A stretch of DNA of 38,631 bases from Colwellia sp. (GTDB taxonomy: Bacteria > Pseudomonadota > Gammaproteobacteria > Enterobacterales > Alteromonadaceae): positions 1 through 38,631 of the forward strand of contig NZ_JABSOV010000033.1 in the NCBI RefSeq assembly GCF_013215345.1. The letters are read 5' to 3'. Below the pieces are notes generated by a model. The model made no database searches and had not been told where the DNA came from. It worked only from the letters and a program-made list of their open reading frames with translations. This document shows, in pieces, positions 1 through 9,114 of this stretch; position 1 is the first letter of the stretch, and every line of letters starts with the position of its first letter. The position numbers were made by a program, and so were the translations under genes.

Positions 1-815
1 TTTTTAAAGCCCTACTCTTTTTATCCGCAGGCGCGCTGATTTATAGCCTACATCACCAACATAATATTTTTAAAATGGGCGGTTTGCTCAAAAAGCTTCC
101 TGTTGTGGCTGTGTCATTTGCCATTGGTTGTGCAGCATTAGCCTCGCTACCTTTCACTGCTGGGTTTGTCAGTAAAGAATTAATCTTAGCGCAAGTCGTT
201 GCTTCTGGTCATACTGGATTATGGTGGGCGGCAATATTAGGTGCCTTTATCACCGCATTTTATAGTGCTAGATTATTTTTTGTGGTGTTTTTAGGTAAAA
301 CTCAATTATCACCGAATGCCATGCCAACAAAATCAATGAGCCTAGCATTGGTTATTTTATCAGTATTGTCATTATTTGGCGGCATAGCTCCTGAAGGATT
401 AAAAACGTTAATGCCGCAACAGGATGCTGAAGGGTTAAGCACTTTACATCATTGGCTACCTATTATTTTACCCTTTATTGCTATTTCATTTGCTTGGTGG
501 ATGTTCAAAACAAAACGTTTTGGCAAACCGGTAGCTTCTACTTATATGCAAGCTGTTCATCGGTTACTCAAAAGTGGCTGGGCATTTGATGACATTTATC
601 AAACAATTTTCGTCTCCCCTTTTAACACTTTATGCCAATTAAACAAAGATGATTTGATTGATTCATTTTATCGATTAATAGAAAAAACTAGCTGTACATT
701 ACATAGAACATTCAGCCAATTTCAAAATGGACAATTACGAAGTTATAACGCCAGCCTTATCATATTTTGTATTTTAGCTTTTGCCTGGTTTATCAGTGGG
801 GAGTTAATACTATGA
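1..815 (+). CDS. nuoL: NADH-quinone oxidoreductase subunit L, 3' part
   Basis: Partial gene: the reading frame is open from base 3, so the start lies outside the window. The first residues (FKALLFLSAGA, then HNIFKMGGL) match the conserved mid-protein region of NuoL, the most distal proton-pumping, antiporter-like membrane subunit of complex I. The visible ~270 residues contain the later transmembrane helices, including LPFTAGFVSKE, followed by the long amphipathic region and a final hydrophobic helix ending in GELIL. The stop TGA (813-815) overlaps the ATG of nuoM, so the two are translationally coupled. A methionine at base 75 is internal to the protein and is not the true start. Identity is secure from sequence and from the nuoM-nuoN neighbours. 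Confidence 0.95.
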   Translation, partial: FKALLFLSAGALIYSLHHQHNIFKMGGLLKKLPVVAVSFAIGCAALASLPFTAGFVSKELILAQVVASGHTGLWWAAILGAFITAFYSARLFFVVFLGKTQLSPNAMPTKSMSLALVILSVLSLFGGIAPEGLKTLMPQQDAEGLSTLHHWLPIILPFIAISFAWWMFKTKRFGKPVASTYMQAVHRLLKSGWAFDDIYQTIFVSPFNTLCQLNKDDLIDSFYRLIEKTSCTLHRTFSQFQNGQLRSYNASLIIFCILAFAWFISGELIL

Positions 816-2314
816 GCTTGTTTATACTTTTATCTATCCCATTAATGGGTGGTGTACTTGCTTGGTATAGCGAAAGGTTTAATGCAGATTTACCAAAAAA
901 AATAGCTGTTATATCCTTGCTTATGTGCTGGTTGCCATTAATTCCCTTGCTTAATAGTATGCCGTTTGATGCCAGTGTCTTAGGCACATCACAATGGCTT
1001 ATAAATGAATCTTATAGTTGGATCCCACTATTTAATATCAGTGCTCATTTAGCGCTAGATGGTCTTAGTTTTCTATTAATTATACTAACACTGATAATGG
1101 GCTTAGTCGCCCTATCTTCAGCTTGGCATGAAATTACCAAACGTACTGGTTTGTTTTATTTAAACCTGCTGTGGACTTTAGCCGGTGTCTTAGGTGTATT
1201 CTTAGCGATTGACCTGTTTCTATTTTTTGTCTTTTGGGAAGTAATGTTAGTACCTATGTACTTTTTGATCTCAATTTGGGGCTACGAGAACCGACATTAT
1301 GCAGCATTTAAGTTTTTTATTTTCACTCAAGCGGGAGGACTATTAATGCTAATAAGCCTTTGCGCATTAGTAGGTATTCACTACCAGCAAACTGGCATAT
1401 TAAGCTTTGACTATAATATTTTAATACAAAATCCTATTACCGGTGACCTGGCCTTTTGGGTCGCACTGGGTTTTACTATCGCATTCTTAGTAAAACTACC
1501 TGCTTTACCCTTCCATTCCTGGTTACCTGATGCCCATACTCAAGCCCCTACTGCCGCTAGTGTCATTCTAGCCGCAGTATTATTAAAAACAGGTGGTTAT
1601 GGCATTATTCGTTTTGTGCTGCCGTTATTTCCAGAGGCATCGATACAGCTTGCTCCCTTTATGATGTTGATAGGCGTAATAGGCATTATCTATGGCGCTA
1701 TGATGGCTTTTGTGCAAACTGACTTAAAACGTTTAGTTGCCTATTCAAGTGTCAGTCATATGGGCTTTGTCTTATTAGGCTGTTTTGCTTTTAATATTTA
1801 TGCGCTGCAAGGGGCTGTGATGCAAATGTTAGCCCATGGCATTAGTACCTCGGCATTATTTGTTTTGGTTGGCATGATACAACATAGATACCATACTAGA
1901 GATCTCAATGAGCTAGGCGGCTTATGGATTAATTTACCTAAACTCAGTGCTTTTGGCTTGTTTTTTGGTATTGCTTCTTTAGGTATGCCAGGTTTGGGTA
2001 ACTTTGTCGCAGAATTCTTGATATTAGTGGGCAGTTTTGAACAATACCCTAAACTGACCATTTTGGCGGCATCAGGCTTAATATTAGCTGCGATCTATTC
2101 ATTATTATTGATTTATAAAACCTTTTTTGGTCAAACAAAGCATCCTCATGAGAGTAAAATAGCAGACACCAATACCAAAGAGTGGTGCACACTCATCTCT
2201 ATGTGTTTTATTCTCATTTATTTAGGTTTACACCCGCAGCCATTTTTTGATTTAGTGCCCGTTACCTTAATGAAGCTTAGCTTTATACCCGCCGATATTG
2301 GAGCTTCATTATGA
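812..2314 (+). CDS. nuoM: NADH-quinone oxidoreductase subunit M
   Basis: A 500-residue polytopic membrane protein of the Mrp-antiporter/complex I family. FFVFWEVMLVPMYFL contains the conserved glutamate of transmembrane helix 5. LPFHSWLPDAHTQAP and VAYSSVSHMGFV are hallmark NuoM segments. It forms one of the proton channels in the membrane arm of complex I. I chose the ATG at 812 because it overlaps the nuoL stop (ATGA) and follows a GGGGAG-like ribosome site. An upstream in-frame ATG at 767 would add a non-conserved extension lying entirely inside nuoL. Its stop overlaps nuoN in the same ATGA manner, so nuoL-M-N are co-transcribed and coupled. Confidence 0.96.
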   Translation: MSLFILLSIPLMGGVLAWYSERFNADLPKKIAVISLLMCWLPLIPLLNSMPFDASVLGTSQWLINESYSWIPLFNISAHLALDGLSFLLIILTLIMGLVALSSAWHEITKRTGLFYLNLLWTLAGVLGVFLAIDLFLFFVFWEVMLVPMYFLISIWGYENRHYAAFKFFIFTQAGGLLMLISLCALVGIHYQQTGILSFDYNILIQNPITGDLAFWVALGFTIAFLVKLPALPFHSWLPDAHTQAPTAASVILAAVLLKTGGYGIIRFVLPLFPEASIQLAPFMMLIGVIGIIYGAMMAFVQTDLKRLVAYSSVSHMGFVLLGCFAFNIYALQGAVMQMLAHGISTSALFVLVGMIQHRYHTRDLNELGGLWINLPKLSAFGLFFGIASLGMPGLGNFVAEFLILVGSFEQYPKLTILAASGLILAAIYSLLLIYKTFFGQTKHPHESKIADTNTKEWCTLISMCFILIYLGLHPQPFFDLVPVTLMKLSFIPADIGASL

Positions 2315-3750
2315 ATGTTTATTATTACCCCGCATCCATTGTCATGTTTGCTGCCTTACTGATATTAATTCAGCTTTGCTTTAAAAGAAGCCATATCACC
2401 AGCTATTTAATTTCGGGTCTCAGCATATTCATAGCTCTCTTCATGCAATTCGTTTTACAGAACCAGCCAACAAGTCAAACTAATAGCAGCAATGTTTTAT
2501 TTATTTTTAATGCCCAAACAAGCTTTGTAGCTTTTTTATTATTAATGGTGGTGGGCTTAATTTGGGCGCAACTTTATAATTGGCTTAAAACAATAAACGA
2601 GCAAAAAGAGGAATATTATTTACTGTTTTTATTAAGCACAATCGGTGGTTTGATAATGGTTTCAAGTAATCATTTTGCCAGTTTTTTTCTCGGCTTAGAA
2701 TTAATGAGCCTGTCTTTTGTTGGCTTGATTGCTTATTGTGGCCATGATCAAAAAGCACAAGAAGCTGGCATTAAATATTTAATTTTATCAGCCATCGCTT
2801 CCGCCTTTATTTTAATGGGCGCGGCACTTTTATATCTTCAATTTGGCTCTTTATCTTTTTCAGAGTTACTACAAAATACTTCGAGTGAAATTTTACCTCC
2901 ATGGGCGATTATAACTGCAATCATCTTTATTTTTACCGGGCTATTTTTTAAGCTTTCTTTAGTGCCTTGCCATTTATGGGTTGCTGACTTATTTGAAGGT
3001 GCACCGCTGGTTACTGCGGCTATGTTAGCAACTTTATCAAAGTTAGCTGTGTTCATTATTTTATGGCGATTAGTCACTTTAGGGAATTGGCAACAATATC
3101 AAATTATTATAGATATAATATCTATCGTAGCGGTTGCTTCTATGTTTATCGGTAACTTTTTGGGCTTATTACAAAAAAACCTGTTACGTTTAATTGCCTA
3201 CTCTTCTATCGCACATTTTGGTTATTTATTAATAGTGTTGTTATTAATAAATAACAATGCCATATCATTTTCAAGCCAAAGCTTTAATGAACAAACCCTA
3301 TTTTTTTATTTAGTGGCCTATTTGTTTACCCTAGTAGGTGTTTTTTCTATCTTCATGCAATTACCAAAAACAAAAACACTCGATGATTTAACCGGCTTAT
3401 TCTGGCACAAACCTTTTATTGCCATCACGCTAATGCTGTTAATGCTTTCATTGGCGGGTATTCCATTAACCTTAGGTTTTATGGCTAAATTCTATTTAGT
3501 CATGGCGGCCGTCAGCCAGCAATTATGGCTGGTATTAACTGCGTTAGTGATCAGCAGTATTATTGGCTTATTCTATTATTTAAGAGTGATTATGACGATG
3601 TTAAAAACACCCGAAGATGAATTGAAATTTAGCGATATAAAATCCGATGGCAGGAACCTATCACTCAATATACTTATTTTATTTTTAGTCATAGGCTTTG
3701 GTATATTTCCCTCATCGTTAAGTCAATTTATCCAGCAAGTGACAGGTTAG
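2311..3750 (+). CDS. nuoN: NADH-quinone oxidoreductase subunit N
   Basis: A 479-residue antiporter-like membrane subunit of complex I and the last gene of the nuo operon, as is usual. The conserved FFLGLELMSLSFVGLIAYC (helix 5 glutamate), LVPCHLWVADLFEGAP and LIAYSSIAHFGYLL segments identify it. The length matches NuoN of other gammaproteobacteria (about 480-490). The ATG overlaps the nuoM stop. No strong intrinsic terminator follows. A weak pairing TTAGA/TCTAA lies around 3747-3765, and nothing else is clear before sbcB at 4044. Confidence 0.95.
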   Translation: MNVYYYPASIVMFAALLILIQLCFKRSHITSYLISGLSIFIALFMQFVLQNQPTSQTNSSNVLFIFNAQTSFVAFLLLMVVGLIWAQLYNWLKTINEQKEEYYLLFLLSTIGGLIMVSSNHFASFFLGLELMSLSFVGLIAYCGHDQKAQEAGIKYLILSAIASAFILMGAALLYLQFGSLSFSELLQNTSSEILPPWAIITAIIFIFTGLFFKLSLVPCHLWVADLFEGAPLVTAAMLATLSKLAVFIILWRLVTLGNWQQYQIIIDIISIVAVASMFIGNFLGLLQKNLLRLIAYSSIAHFGYLLIVLLLINNNAISFSSQSFNEQTLFFYLVAYLFTLVGVFSIFMQLPKTKTLDDLTGLFWHKPFIAITLMLLMLSLAGIPLTLGFMAKFYLVMAAVSQQLWLVLTALVISSIIGLFYYLRVIMTMLKTPEDELKFSDIKSDGRNLSLNILILFLVIGFGIFPSSLSQFIQQVTG

Positions 3751-4043
3751 AAAAATTCAAAATCTAATTACACTGACACTATTGAAACATGCCATTTGTA
3801 GGAGATTTTGATTGGCTTTTATAGCATTTTATTTGAACCTCAGGCTTGATAACACCATTGATTAATTTTGATAATTATCACTCGCTCGTTTCAATGAAAT
3901 ATCAGGATAACGTGCCAATGCAATGCCAGATGGTTTATCATGGTAAAAATATTGAGAGGTCATTGTTCCTAAGTGCGTAAAACAAGTACCGACAAAATCA
4001 AACACCTTGATTAAAAGAAATAAAAAGATAAGAGCGAACGCTA

Positions 4044-5489
4044 ATGAATACAACTGAACAACCATCTATCCTTTGGCACGATTATGAAACCTGGGGTATA
4101 TCTCCAAAGTTTGATAAACCTTCTCAATTTGCCGGTATTCGCACAGATCTTGATTTAAATATCATTGGCAAGCCACAAATGTTTTATTGTCAACCGCCAG
4201 TGGATTACCTGCCGCACCCAGAAGCTTGTTTAGTAACAGGCATTACCCCGCAAAAAGCACAACGAGAAGGTTTAACCGAAGCGGAATTTGCTGCGCGCGT
4301 ACATGAATTATTTTCCGCACCTAATACCTGTGTCGCCGGCTATAACAATATTCGTTTTGATGATGAAGTCAGCCGTTACTTATTTTATCGTAACTTTTAT
4401 GACCCTTATGCCCGTGAATGGCAAAATGGCAATAGCCGCTGGGATATTATCGATATGGTGCGGGCCACTTATGCCCTACGTCCTGAAGGTATTAACTGGC
4501 CAACCGTTGATCGCGACGGCGAAGAAGTGGTTAGCTTTCGTCTAGAGTTATTAACCAAAGCTAATGGCATTGCTCATGAAGCCGCTCACGATGCCATGAG
4601 TGATGTTTATGCCACCATTGCTATGGCAAAATTGATTAAAGAAAAACAGCCAAAGCTGTATGAGTTTATATTTAACTTAAAGAACAAAAACCAAGTTAAA
4701 GATTTGATCAATACCGCAGATATGACACCGATTGTGCACACCTCCAGTAAAATATCATCGGCACACGGTTGTACCAGTTGGTTTGCGCCAGTGATTTATC
4801 ATCCAGTCAATAAAAATGCGGTAATTTGTGTAGATTTGGCCCAAGATATTTCACCTTTATTGACGCTTACTAGTGAAGAAATAAAAGCCCGTTTATATAC
4901 CCGACATGATGATTTAGCACCAGACGAAAAACCAATACCTGTTAAGCTTATTCATGTCAATAAATGTCCGGTGATAGCACCAGCAAAAACATTACTACCT
5001 GAAAATGCCGAGCGTTTAGCAATACCCCGAGATTTTTGTCTAGAAAATTTAGCTTTATTAAAGAAACATGCTGAACTAAGAGATAAGCTAAGTGATGTTT
5101 TTGCCACATCAGATTTTGATAATGAAAACACTGATGCTGAGCAAGCGCTATATGGCGGTAGTTTCTTTAGTCATAGCGATAAAGCGCAAATGGAAATTTT
5201 ACGCGGTTTAACACCAGAGCAATTAGCTAACCATCCTTTCAAATTTCAAGATGAGCGTTTAAGCGTATTATTATTCCGCTATCGAGCTAGAAATTACCCG
5301 TACACTTTATCTACTGAAGAACAACAAAAATGGCAGCAGTATTGCCAGAACAAACTGCAATACGGCGGTAAAGGAATTTTATCTCTCGATGAGTTCATGA
5401 TGAAAATTGAAAACTTAGCGCACGAGCATGAAAAAGATAAAGCTAAAATGTCGGTACTCAAAGCCCTGTATGAATATATTCAAGGTTAA
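4044..5489 (+). CDS. sbcB: Exodeoxyribonuclease I
   Basis: A 481-residue 3'-5' single-strand DNA exonuclease of the DnaQ/DEDDh superfamily, acting in mismatch repair and recombination end-processing. The N-terminus has the Exo I motif HDYETWG with the metal-binding Asp13 and Glu15. Motif II is AGYNNIRFDDEVSRYLFYRNFYDPY, followed by NSRWDIIDMVRATYALRPEGI. The third motif is HEAAHDAMSDVYATIAMAKL. The C-terminal half is the SH3-like/helical region typical of SbcB, and the length matches E. coli ExoI (475). Single gene: preceded by a ~290-bp gap after nuoN and followed by its own intrinsic terminator. The start is supported by AAGAG about 10 bases upstream. Confidence 0.96.
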   Translation: MNTTEQPSILWHDYETWGISPKFDKPSQFAGIRTDLDLNIIGKPQMFYCQPPVDYLPHPEACLVTGITPQKAQREGLTEAEFAARVHELFSAPNTCVAGYNNIRFDDEVSRYLFYRNFYDPYAREWQNGNSRWDIIDMVRATYALRPEGINWPTVDRDGEEVVSFRLELLTKANGIAHEAAHDAMSDVYATIAMAKLIKEKQPKLYEFIFNLKNKNQVKDLINTADMTPIVHTSSKISSAHGCTSWFAPVIYHPVNKNAVICVDLAQDISPLLTLTSEEIKARLYTRHDDLAPDEKPIPVKLIHVNKCPVIAPAKTLLPENAERLAIPRDFCLENLALLKKHAELRDKLSDVFATSDFDNENTDAEQALYGGSFFSHSDKAQMEILRGLTPEQLANHPFKFQDERLSVLLFRYRARNYPYTLSTEEQQKWQQYCQNKLQYGGKGILSLDEFMMKIENLAHEHEKDKAKMSVLKALYEYIQG

Positions 5490-5524
5490 TTCCCTGTTTA
5501 TATAAAAATCATCTTGATATTAAA

Positions 5525-5549
5525 AAGGCGCAATTAAGCGCCTTTTTTT
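5525..5549 (+). terminator. Rho-independent terminator of sbcB
   Basis: Stem AAGGCGC / GCGCCTT with loop AATTAA, followed by a run of T. A short A-run precedes the stem, so it may also act weakly on the convergent minus-strand gene that ends at 5619. Confidence 0.9.
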
Positions 5550-5618
5550 GATAGTTATTAGTAAAGAAAGCTTTAAAAGTCACTACATTATAATAAGCTC
5601 TTTAAAGTAAAATATACC

Positions 5619-6482
5619 TTAACGTTTAAATCGTGAAATTAAGCTTGAAGTATCCCAACGATTACCGCCACTTTCTTGAATCTCTTGATAATAACCATCA
5701 AGTTGCTTAGTTACCGTTAAGTCAGCACCTAATTTTTCAGCCGCGTCAAAAGCAATAGCAAGATCTTTTCTTACCCAATCAACAGCAAAGCCAAAATCAA
5801 ACTCACGGGCACACATAGTATTACCCCGGTTATCCATTTGCCAAGAGCCTGCAGCGCCTTTACCTATAGTCTCAAGTAGTTTAGTCGTATCTAAACCGGC
5901 CTTTTGTGCAAAATTCAAACCTTCGGCTAAACCTTGAACGGTATTAACAAAACAGATTTGATTGACCATTTTAGCTAATTGCCCTGAGCCAACTTTACCC
6001 ATTAATTGACTAAAACGGGCGAATGCAGCCATCACAGGCTCAGCTTTTTCAAATACGGCTTCATCACCACCAACCATTACCGTTAGTATGCCATTTATCG
6101 CACCTGCCTGACCGCCAGAAACTGGCGCATCTAAAAAGTATTGCTCGTTTTTATCTGCCGTGGCCGCAAGCTCAATGGCAAGCTCAGCTGATGCCGTGGT
6201 ATGATCAACAAATATACTGCCTTTAGGAAGTCCGGCAAAAATACCCTCTTCACCCAAAGCCACTTGACGAACGTCATCATCATTACCCACACAAGAAAAA
6301 ACTATGTCACAACCTTCGGCCGCTAGCGCTGGCGTTGCGGCAATGTCGCCGTCAAATTCTTGCTGCCAAGCTATGGCTTTCTCTTTATTACGGTTATAGA
6401 CACAAACGTGATGACCCGCTTTTTTCAAATGCCCTGCCATTGGATAGCCCATTACACCAAGACCAATAAATGCTACTTTCAT
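5619..6482 (-). CDS. NAD(P)-dependent beta-hydroxyacid dehydrogenase (3-hydroxyisobutyrate dehydrogenase family)
   Basis: 287 residues. The N-terminal Rossmann domain opens with MKVAFIGLGVMGYPMAGHL (GxGxxG dinucleotide site). The family substrate motif DAPVSGGQAGA follows at about 118-128, and the catalytic lysine lies in GSGQLAKMVNQ (about 165-175). The all-helical C-terminal domain includes FDFGFAVDWVRKDLAIA. Known family members reduce or oxidise 3-hydroxyisobutyrate, tartronate semialdehyde, glyoxylate or succinic semialdehyde; sequence alone does not settle the substrate. It is monocistronic with no valine-degradation genes nearby, which argues against a dedicated mmsB. An AAAGG ribosome site precedes the start. 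Confidence 0.85.
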   Translation of the reverse strand: MKVAFIGLGVMGYPMAGHLKKAGHHVCVYNRNKEKAIAWQQEFDGDIAATPALAAEGCDIVFSCVGNDDDVRQVALGEEGIFAGLPKGSIFVDHTTASAELAIELAATADKNEQYFLDAPVSGGQAGAINGILTVMVGGDEAVFEKAEPVMAAFARFSQLMGKVGSGQLAKMVNQICFVNTVQGLAEGLNFAQKAGLDTTKLLETIGKGAAGSWQMDNRGNTMCAREFDFGFAVDWVRKDLAIAFDAAEKLGADLTVTKQLDGYYQEIQESGGNRWDTSSLISRFKR

Positions 6483-6593
6483 ATTCCAACCTTTTAAGTC
6501 ATTAATTCTTTAACTAATTCAATAGTGCCAGTTTACGATAGTTTACTATTTTGCTCTAGCAACTTTACAAACCCGCCGTTTTAATTTAGAACC

Positions 6594-6621
6594 ACAATTG
6601 CATTGTGCACAATACAATTGT
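6594..6621. promoter_or_regulatory. 28-bp near-perfect palindrome, candidate OhrR operator
   Basis: The two half-sites ACAATTG and CAATTGT flank a central GTGCAC. Across 28 bp only one symmetric pair is mismatched. OhrR/MarR operators in other bacteria carry ACAATT...AATTGT half-sites, and an ohrR homologue lies one gene downstream. The right arm covers the predicted -35 of the gpx promoter, a position suited to repression. Confidence 0.7.
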
Positions 6622-6646
6622 ACAAAACTAGGTTTGATACTATAAT
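6618..6646 (+). promoter_or_regulatory. Predicted sigma70 promoter for gpx-ohrR
   Basis: The -10 TATAAT is at 6641-6646. TTGTAC at 6618-6623 is a weak -35 at 17-bp spacing, overlapping the palindrome. Transcription would start near 6653, giving a leader of roughly 47 nt. Confidence 0.55.
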
Positions 6647-6653
6647 ATCGACT

Positions 6654-6670
6654 AGCTAGTTACACTAGCT
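6654..6670. repeat. Short inverted repeat in the gpx leader
   Basis: AGCTAGT and ACTAGCT, perfect 7-bp arms around a TAC spacer, lie between the -10 box and the ribosome site. This could be a leader hairpin or a second protein site; function not determinable. Confidence 0.4.
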
Positions 6671-6699
6671 TGCTATTTTACCTTTAGGAGATAACGAAT

Positions 6700-7179
6700 A
6701 TGAGTAATATTTATCAATTTTCAGTTGAGAACAATAAACAAGAATCTATTGAATTAACTCAGTTTACCGATAAAGTATTACTTATCGTTAATACTGCGAG
6801 TAACTGTGGCTTCACCCCACAATATCAGGGATTACAAGCACTACACGATTCTTTCCAAGAAAAAGGTTTTGAAGTTTTAGCCTTTCCTTGTAACCAATTT
6901 AAGCAACAAGAAAGTGGTAGCAATGAAGAAATACAGCAATTTTGCGATTTACACTTCAAGATAAAATTCCCTTTATTTAATAAAGTAGAGGTCAACGGAA
7001 ATAACGCTCATCCGCTATTTAACTATTTAAAACAGCAAGCGCCCGGTATTCTGGGCTCAAAATCAATTAAGTGGAACTTCACTAAGTTTTTGGTTAATCG
7101 CCAAGGTGAAGTAGTACAACGTTATGCGCCAACAACTAAACCAGAAGCAATAACTGCTGATATTGAAAAGCTGTTGTGA
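6700..7179 (+). CDS. Glutathione peroxidase (Cys type, BtuE-like)
   Basis: 159 residues, the usual size for bacterial GPx. The peroxidatic Cys36 is in NTASNCGFTPQY. The second conserved motif FPCNQFKQQESGSNEEI follows, and KWNFTKFLV carries the Trp125/Asn126 of the catalytic tetrad. Cys82 (QQFCDLHFK) could be a resolving cysteine as in thioredoxin-dependent GPx, so the physiological reductant may be thioredoxin rather than glutathione (inference). The start follows TAGGAG at suitable distance. The ohrR gene begins 30 bp after its stop, pointing to a two-gene operon responding to organic peroxides. The usual partner of OhrR, ohr, is not seen here. Confidence 0.93.
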   Translation: MSNIYQFSVENNKQESIELTQFTDKVLLIVNTASNCGFTPQYQGLQALHDSFQEKGFEVLAFPCNQFKQQESGSNEEIQQFCDLHFKIKFPLFNKVEVNGNNAHPLFNYLKQQAPGILGSKSIKWNFTKFLVNRQGEVVQRYAPTTKPEAITADIEKLL

Positions 7180-7209
7180 GTGCAACTGAAGAGCGATTGA
7201 GAGTAAGCA

Positions 7210-7641
7210 ATGAATAATAATCTATTACTGGAAAAGCAATTATGTTTTCGCCTTTATAGCTTAAATAAATTAATGTGCCGCCTTTATGTCCCGGTACTAA
7301 AAGAGTTAGCATTAACCTACCCACAATATTTAGTGATGATGGTTTTATGGCAATATAAAGCCGGTATTTCAGTTAAAGACTTGGGCGAGAAATTGGATTT
7401 AGATTCAGGCACCCTTTCGCCGCTATTAAAACGTATGGAAAAGCAAATGCTCATCAAGCGGGAACGCGATTCAACAGATGAACGAGTTGTGCTTATCAAG
7501 CTTACTCAAAAAGGAGTCGAGTTACAAAAAAGTGCTGAGCATATTCCTGAAGAAATGTTTGCTGTGACCGGATTATCTCCGGATAAACTACAAGAGTTGA
7601 ACCTAACACTTGATCAGCTTATGGATAATTTAGGCGGTTAA
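7210..7641 (+). CDS. ohrR: MarR-family organic peroxide sensor OhrR
   Basis: 143 residues. The N-terminal LEKQLCFRLYSLNKLM places Cys12 where OhrR proteins carry the reactive peroxide-sensing cysteine. The winged helix-turn-helix includes YPQYLVMMVLW, VKDLGEKLDLDSGTLSPLLKRME and the wing RERDSTDERVVLIKLT, all typical of OhrR. Oxidation of the cysteine releases DNA in characterised members. It lies in the same operon as the peroxidase and presumably autoregulates through the palindrome at 6594. Other MarR proteins could look similar, but the LCFxLY cysteine motif makes OhrR the best call. Confidence 0.88.
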   Translation: MNNNLLLEKQLCFRLYSLNKLMCRLYVPVLKELALTYPQYLVMMVLWQYKAGISVKDLGEKLDLDSGTLSPLLKRMEKQMLIKRERDSTDERVVLIKLTQKGVELQKSAEHIPEEMFAVTGLSPDKLQELNLTLDQLMDNLGG

Positions 7642-7685
7642 AGAAAGCAACGACATTGAAACTGATTTGGCATACGACTGTGTTC

Positions 7686-7720
7686 TTAGCCCAAGCCTTT
7701 AAAAATAAGATTTGGGCTAA
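7686..7720. terminator. Hairpin between convergent ohrR and lysC
   Basis: Arms TTAGCCCAA (7686-7694) and TTGGGCTAA (7712-7720) with a 17-nt AT-rich loop. There is no clear T-tract on either side, so it is either a weak bidirectional terminator or an RNA 3'-end stabiliser for the two convergent genes. Confidence 0.5.
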
Positions 7721-7743
7721 ATTAGACTCATTGAAATTATAGC

Positions 7744-9114
7744 TTAGGAAAACAAGCTATTGTGCAATTTCTCGACCACAGAATTAGCATCAGCTTCAGC
7801 AACTAAAAAGCAAATATTATTGGCACTGGCGCCATGACAAATCAAACGTATATTTATATCATTTATCGTTTCAAAAATGCTTTGTCCTATACCTTTCGCA
7901 CACGTCAAACCATTACCAATAACGGCAACAAGTGATAACCCATGCTCGACGCTCACTTCACAAAGCTGTTCTAATTCAGCAACAACGGTATTGGTAATTA
8001 GTGATTGGGTTGAGCCACTTGGATTATCAAAAGTTAAAGCAACACTGATTTCACTGGTGGTAATTAAATCAACACTCAGTTCATGTTTTGCTAGTACGGT
8101 AAATACTTTCGCTAAAAAACCACTAGCATGTAACATTGCCGGGCTTTTGACTGTTACCAAGGTTTGCTCTCGTCGCAAAGCAATTGAACGATAGGTGGGG
8201 TTTGACTCGACTTTTTGCTTTATTTGCGTACCTCCTTTTTCCGGCTCCTTACTTGAGCCGACAAAAACAGGAATATTACAACGCATGGCCGGAATAAGTG
8301 TCGCTGGATGTAAAATTTTTGCGCCAAAGGTGGCCATCTCAGCCGCTTCACCAAAGCTGATTTCTTTAATTGCTCGAGCTTGATCGGTAATACGTGGGTC
8401 GGTAGTGAAAATACCAACCACATCGGTCCAAATAGATAAATTATCGCCATTTAACGCTTCAGCAAGTAACGCAGCTGAATAATCTGAGCCGCCTCGCCCT
8501 AGGGTAGTAGTATTGCCTTGACTGTCTTGACCAATAAACCCTTGGGTAACAACAACTTTATCATGAAGTTTAGGCGACAAATATTGTGCACTTTGCTCAC
8601 TTAGCTGGGTGATATCCACTACAGCTTTACCATGTGAACTATTGGTTTTCATCACTTGTTGTACATTAAAGTACTCACCAGCAACACCAATCGATTGTAA
8701 AACTTGCGCAAAAATACGTGAGCTTAATTGCTCACCAAAAGCCAGAATAGCATCGGTAGTTTTACTGGTATATTGTAGTGATTGCGTTAAAGCATGCTGG
8801 GTTAGTTCATCAAGCAAACTATTGATTTCTTGATTTAGACTGGCTTCAACGTCACTAGCTAAGTGCTGAGTAATGTTAACTTGAATAAGTCGAATACTTT
8901 CAATAATGTCTTTTTGTTCATTTACAGCAACATTTTTTTGACTTAGGCGAACCAGATAGTTCGTTACGCCAGCACTGGCTGAAACAACCACTAAACGGTT
9001 ACTGGTATCGTTTTTAATAATATTGGCGCAGCGCAACATGGCTTGGAAATCGGCAACACTGGTGCCGCCAAACTTGGCTACGGTTATTGATGATGTAGAT
9101 TGTACTGAATTCAC
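7744..9114 (-). CDS. lysC: Lysine-sensitive aspartate kinase
   Basis: Catalyses ATP-dependent phosphorylation of aspartate, the first step to lysine and other aspartate-family amino acids. VAKFGGTSVAD is the N-terminal amino-acid kinase motif. TTLGRGGSDYSAALLAEAL and WTDVVGIFTTDPR form the aspartate/nucleotide site. The C-terminal ~170 residues hold two ACT domains, including VKSPAMLHASGFLAKVF, for lysine feedback. The protein is monofunctional, with no homoserine dehydrogenase domain, so it is LysC type. I chose a GTG start at 9114-9112 because GGGAG sits 6 nt upstream. The alternative ATG at 9135 has no ribosome site and only adds seven residues. Expression is governed by the lysine riboswitch upstream. 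Confidence 0.93.
   Translation of the reverse strand: MNSVQSTSSITVAKFGGTSVADFQAMLRCANIIKNDTSNRLVVVSASAGVTNYLVRLSQKNVAVNEQKDIIESIRLIQVNITQHLASDVEASLNQEINSLLDELTQHALTQSLQYTSKTTDAILAFGEQLSSRIFAQVLQSIGVAGEYFNVQQVMKTNSSHGKAVVDITQLSEQSAQYLSPKLHDKVVVTQGFIGQDSQGNTTTLGRGGSDYSAALLAEALNGDNLSIWTDVVGIFTTDPRITDQARAIKEISFGEAAEMATFGAKILHPATLIPAMRCNIPVFVGSSKEPEKGGTQIKQKVESNPTYRSIALRREQTLVTVKSPAMLHASGFLAKVFTVLAKHELSVDLITTSEISVALTFDNPSGSTQSLITNTVVAELEQLCEVSVEHGLSLVAVIGNGLTCAKGIGQSIFETINDINIRLICHGASANNICFLVAEADANSVVEKLHNSLFS

Noticed and set aside
767-811. Upstream extension of nuoM starting at base 767
   Set aside because: The extension lies inside nuoL and is not conserved; the ATGA overlap at 812 is the normal coupling in nuo operons.
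3862-4065. Minus-strand frame of 67 codons between nuoN and sbcB, ending in a sequence-like stretch KPSGIALARYPDIS
   Set aside because: It overlaps the sbcB start, has no ribosome site and matches no family I know. It could be a remnant, but I cannot support it as a gene.
8195-8450. Several open frames antisense to lysC
   Set aside because: Shadows of the real gene; their composition follows from the lysC codons and they have no start signals.
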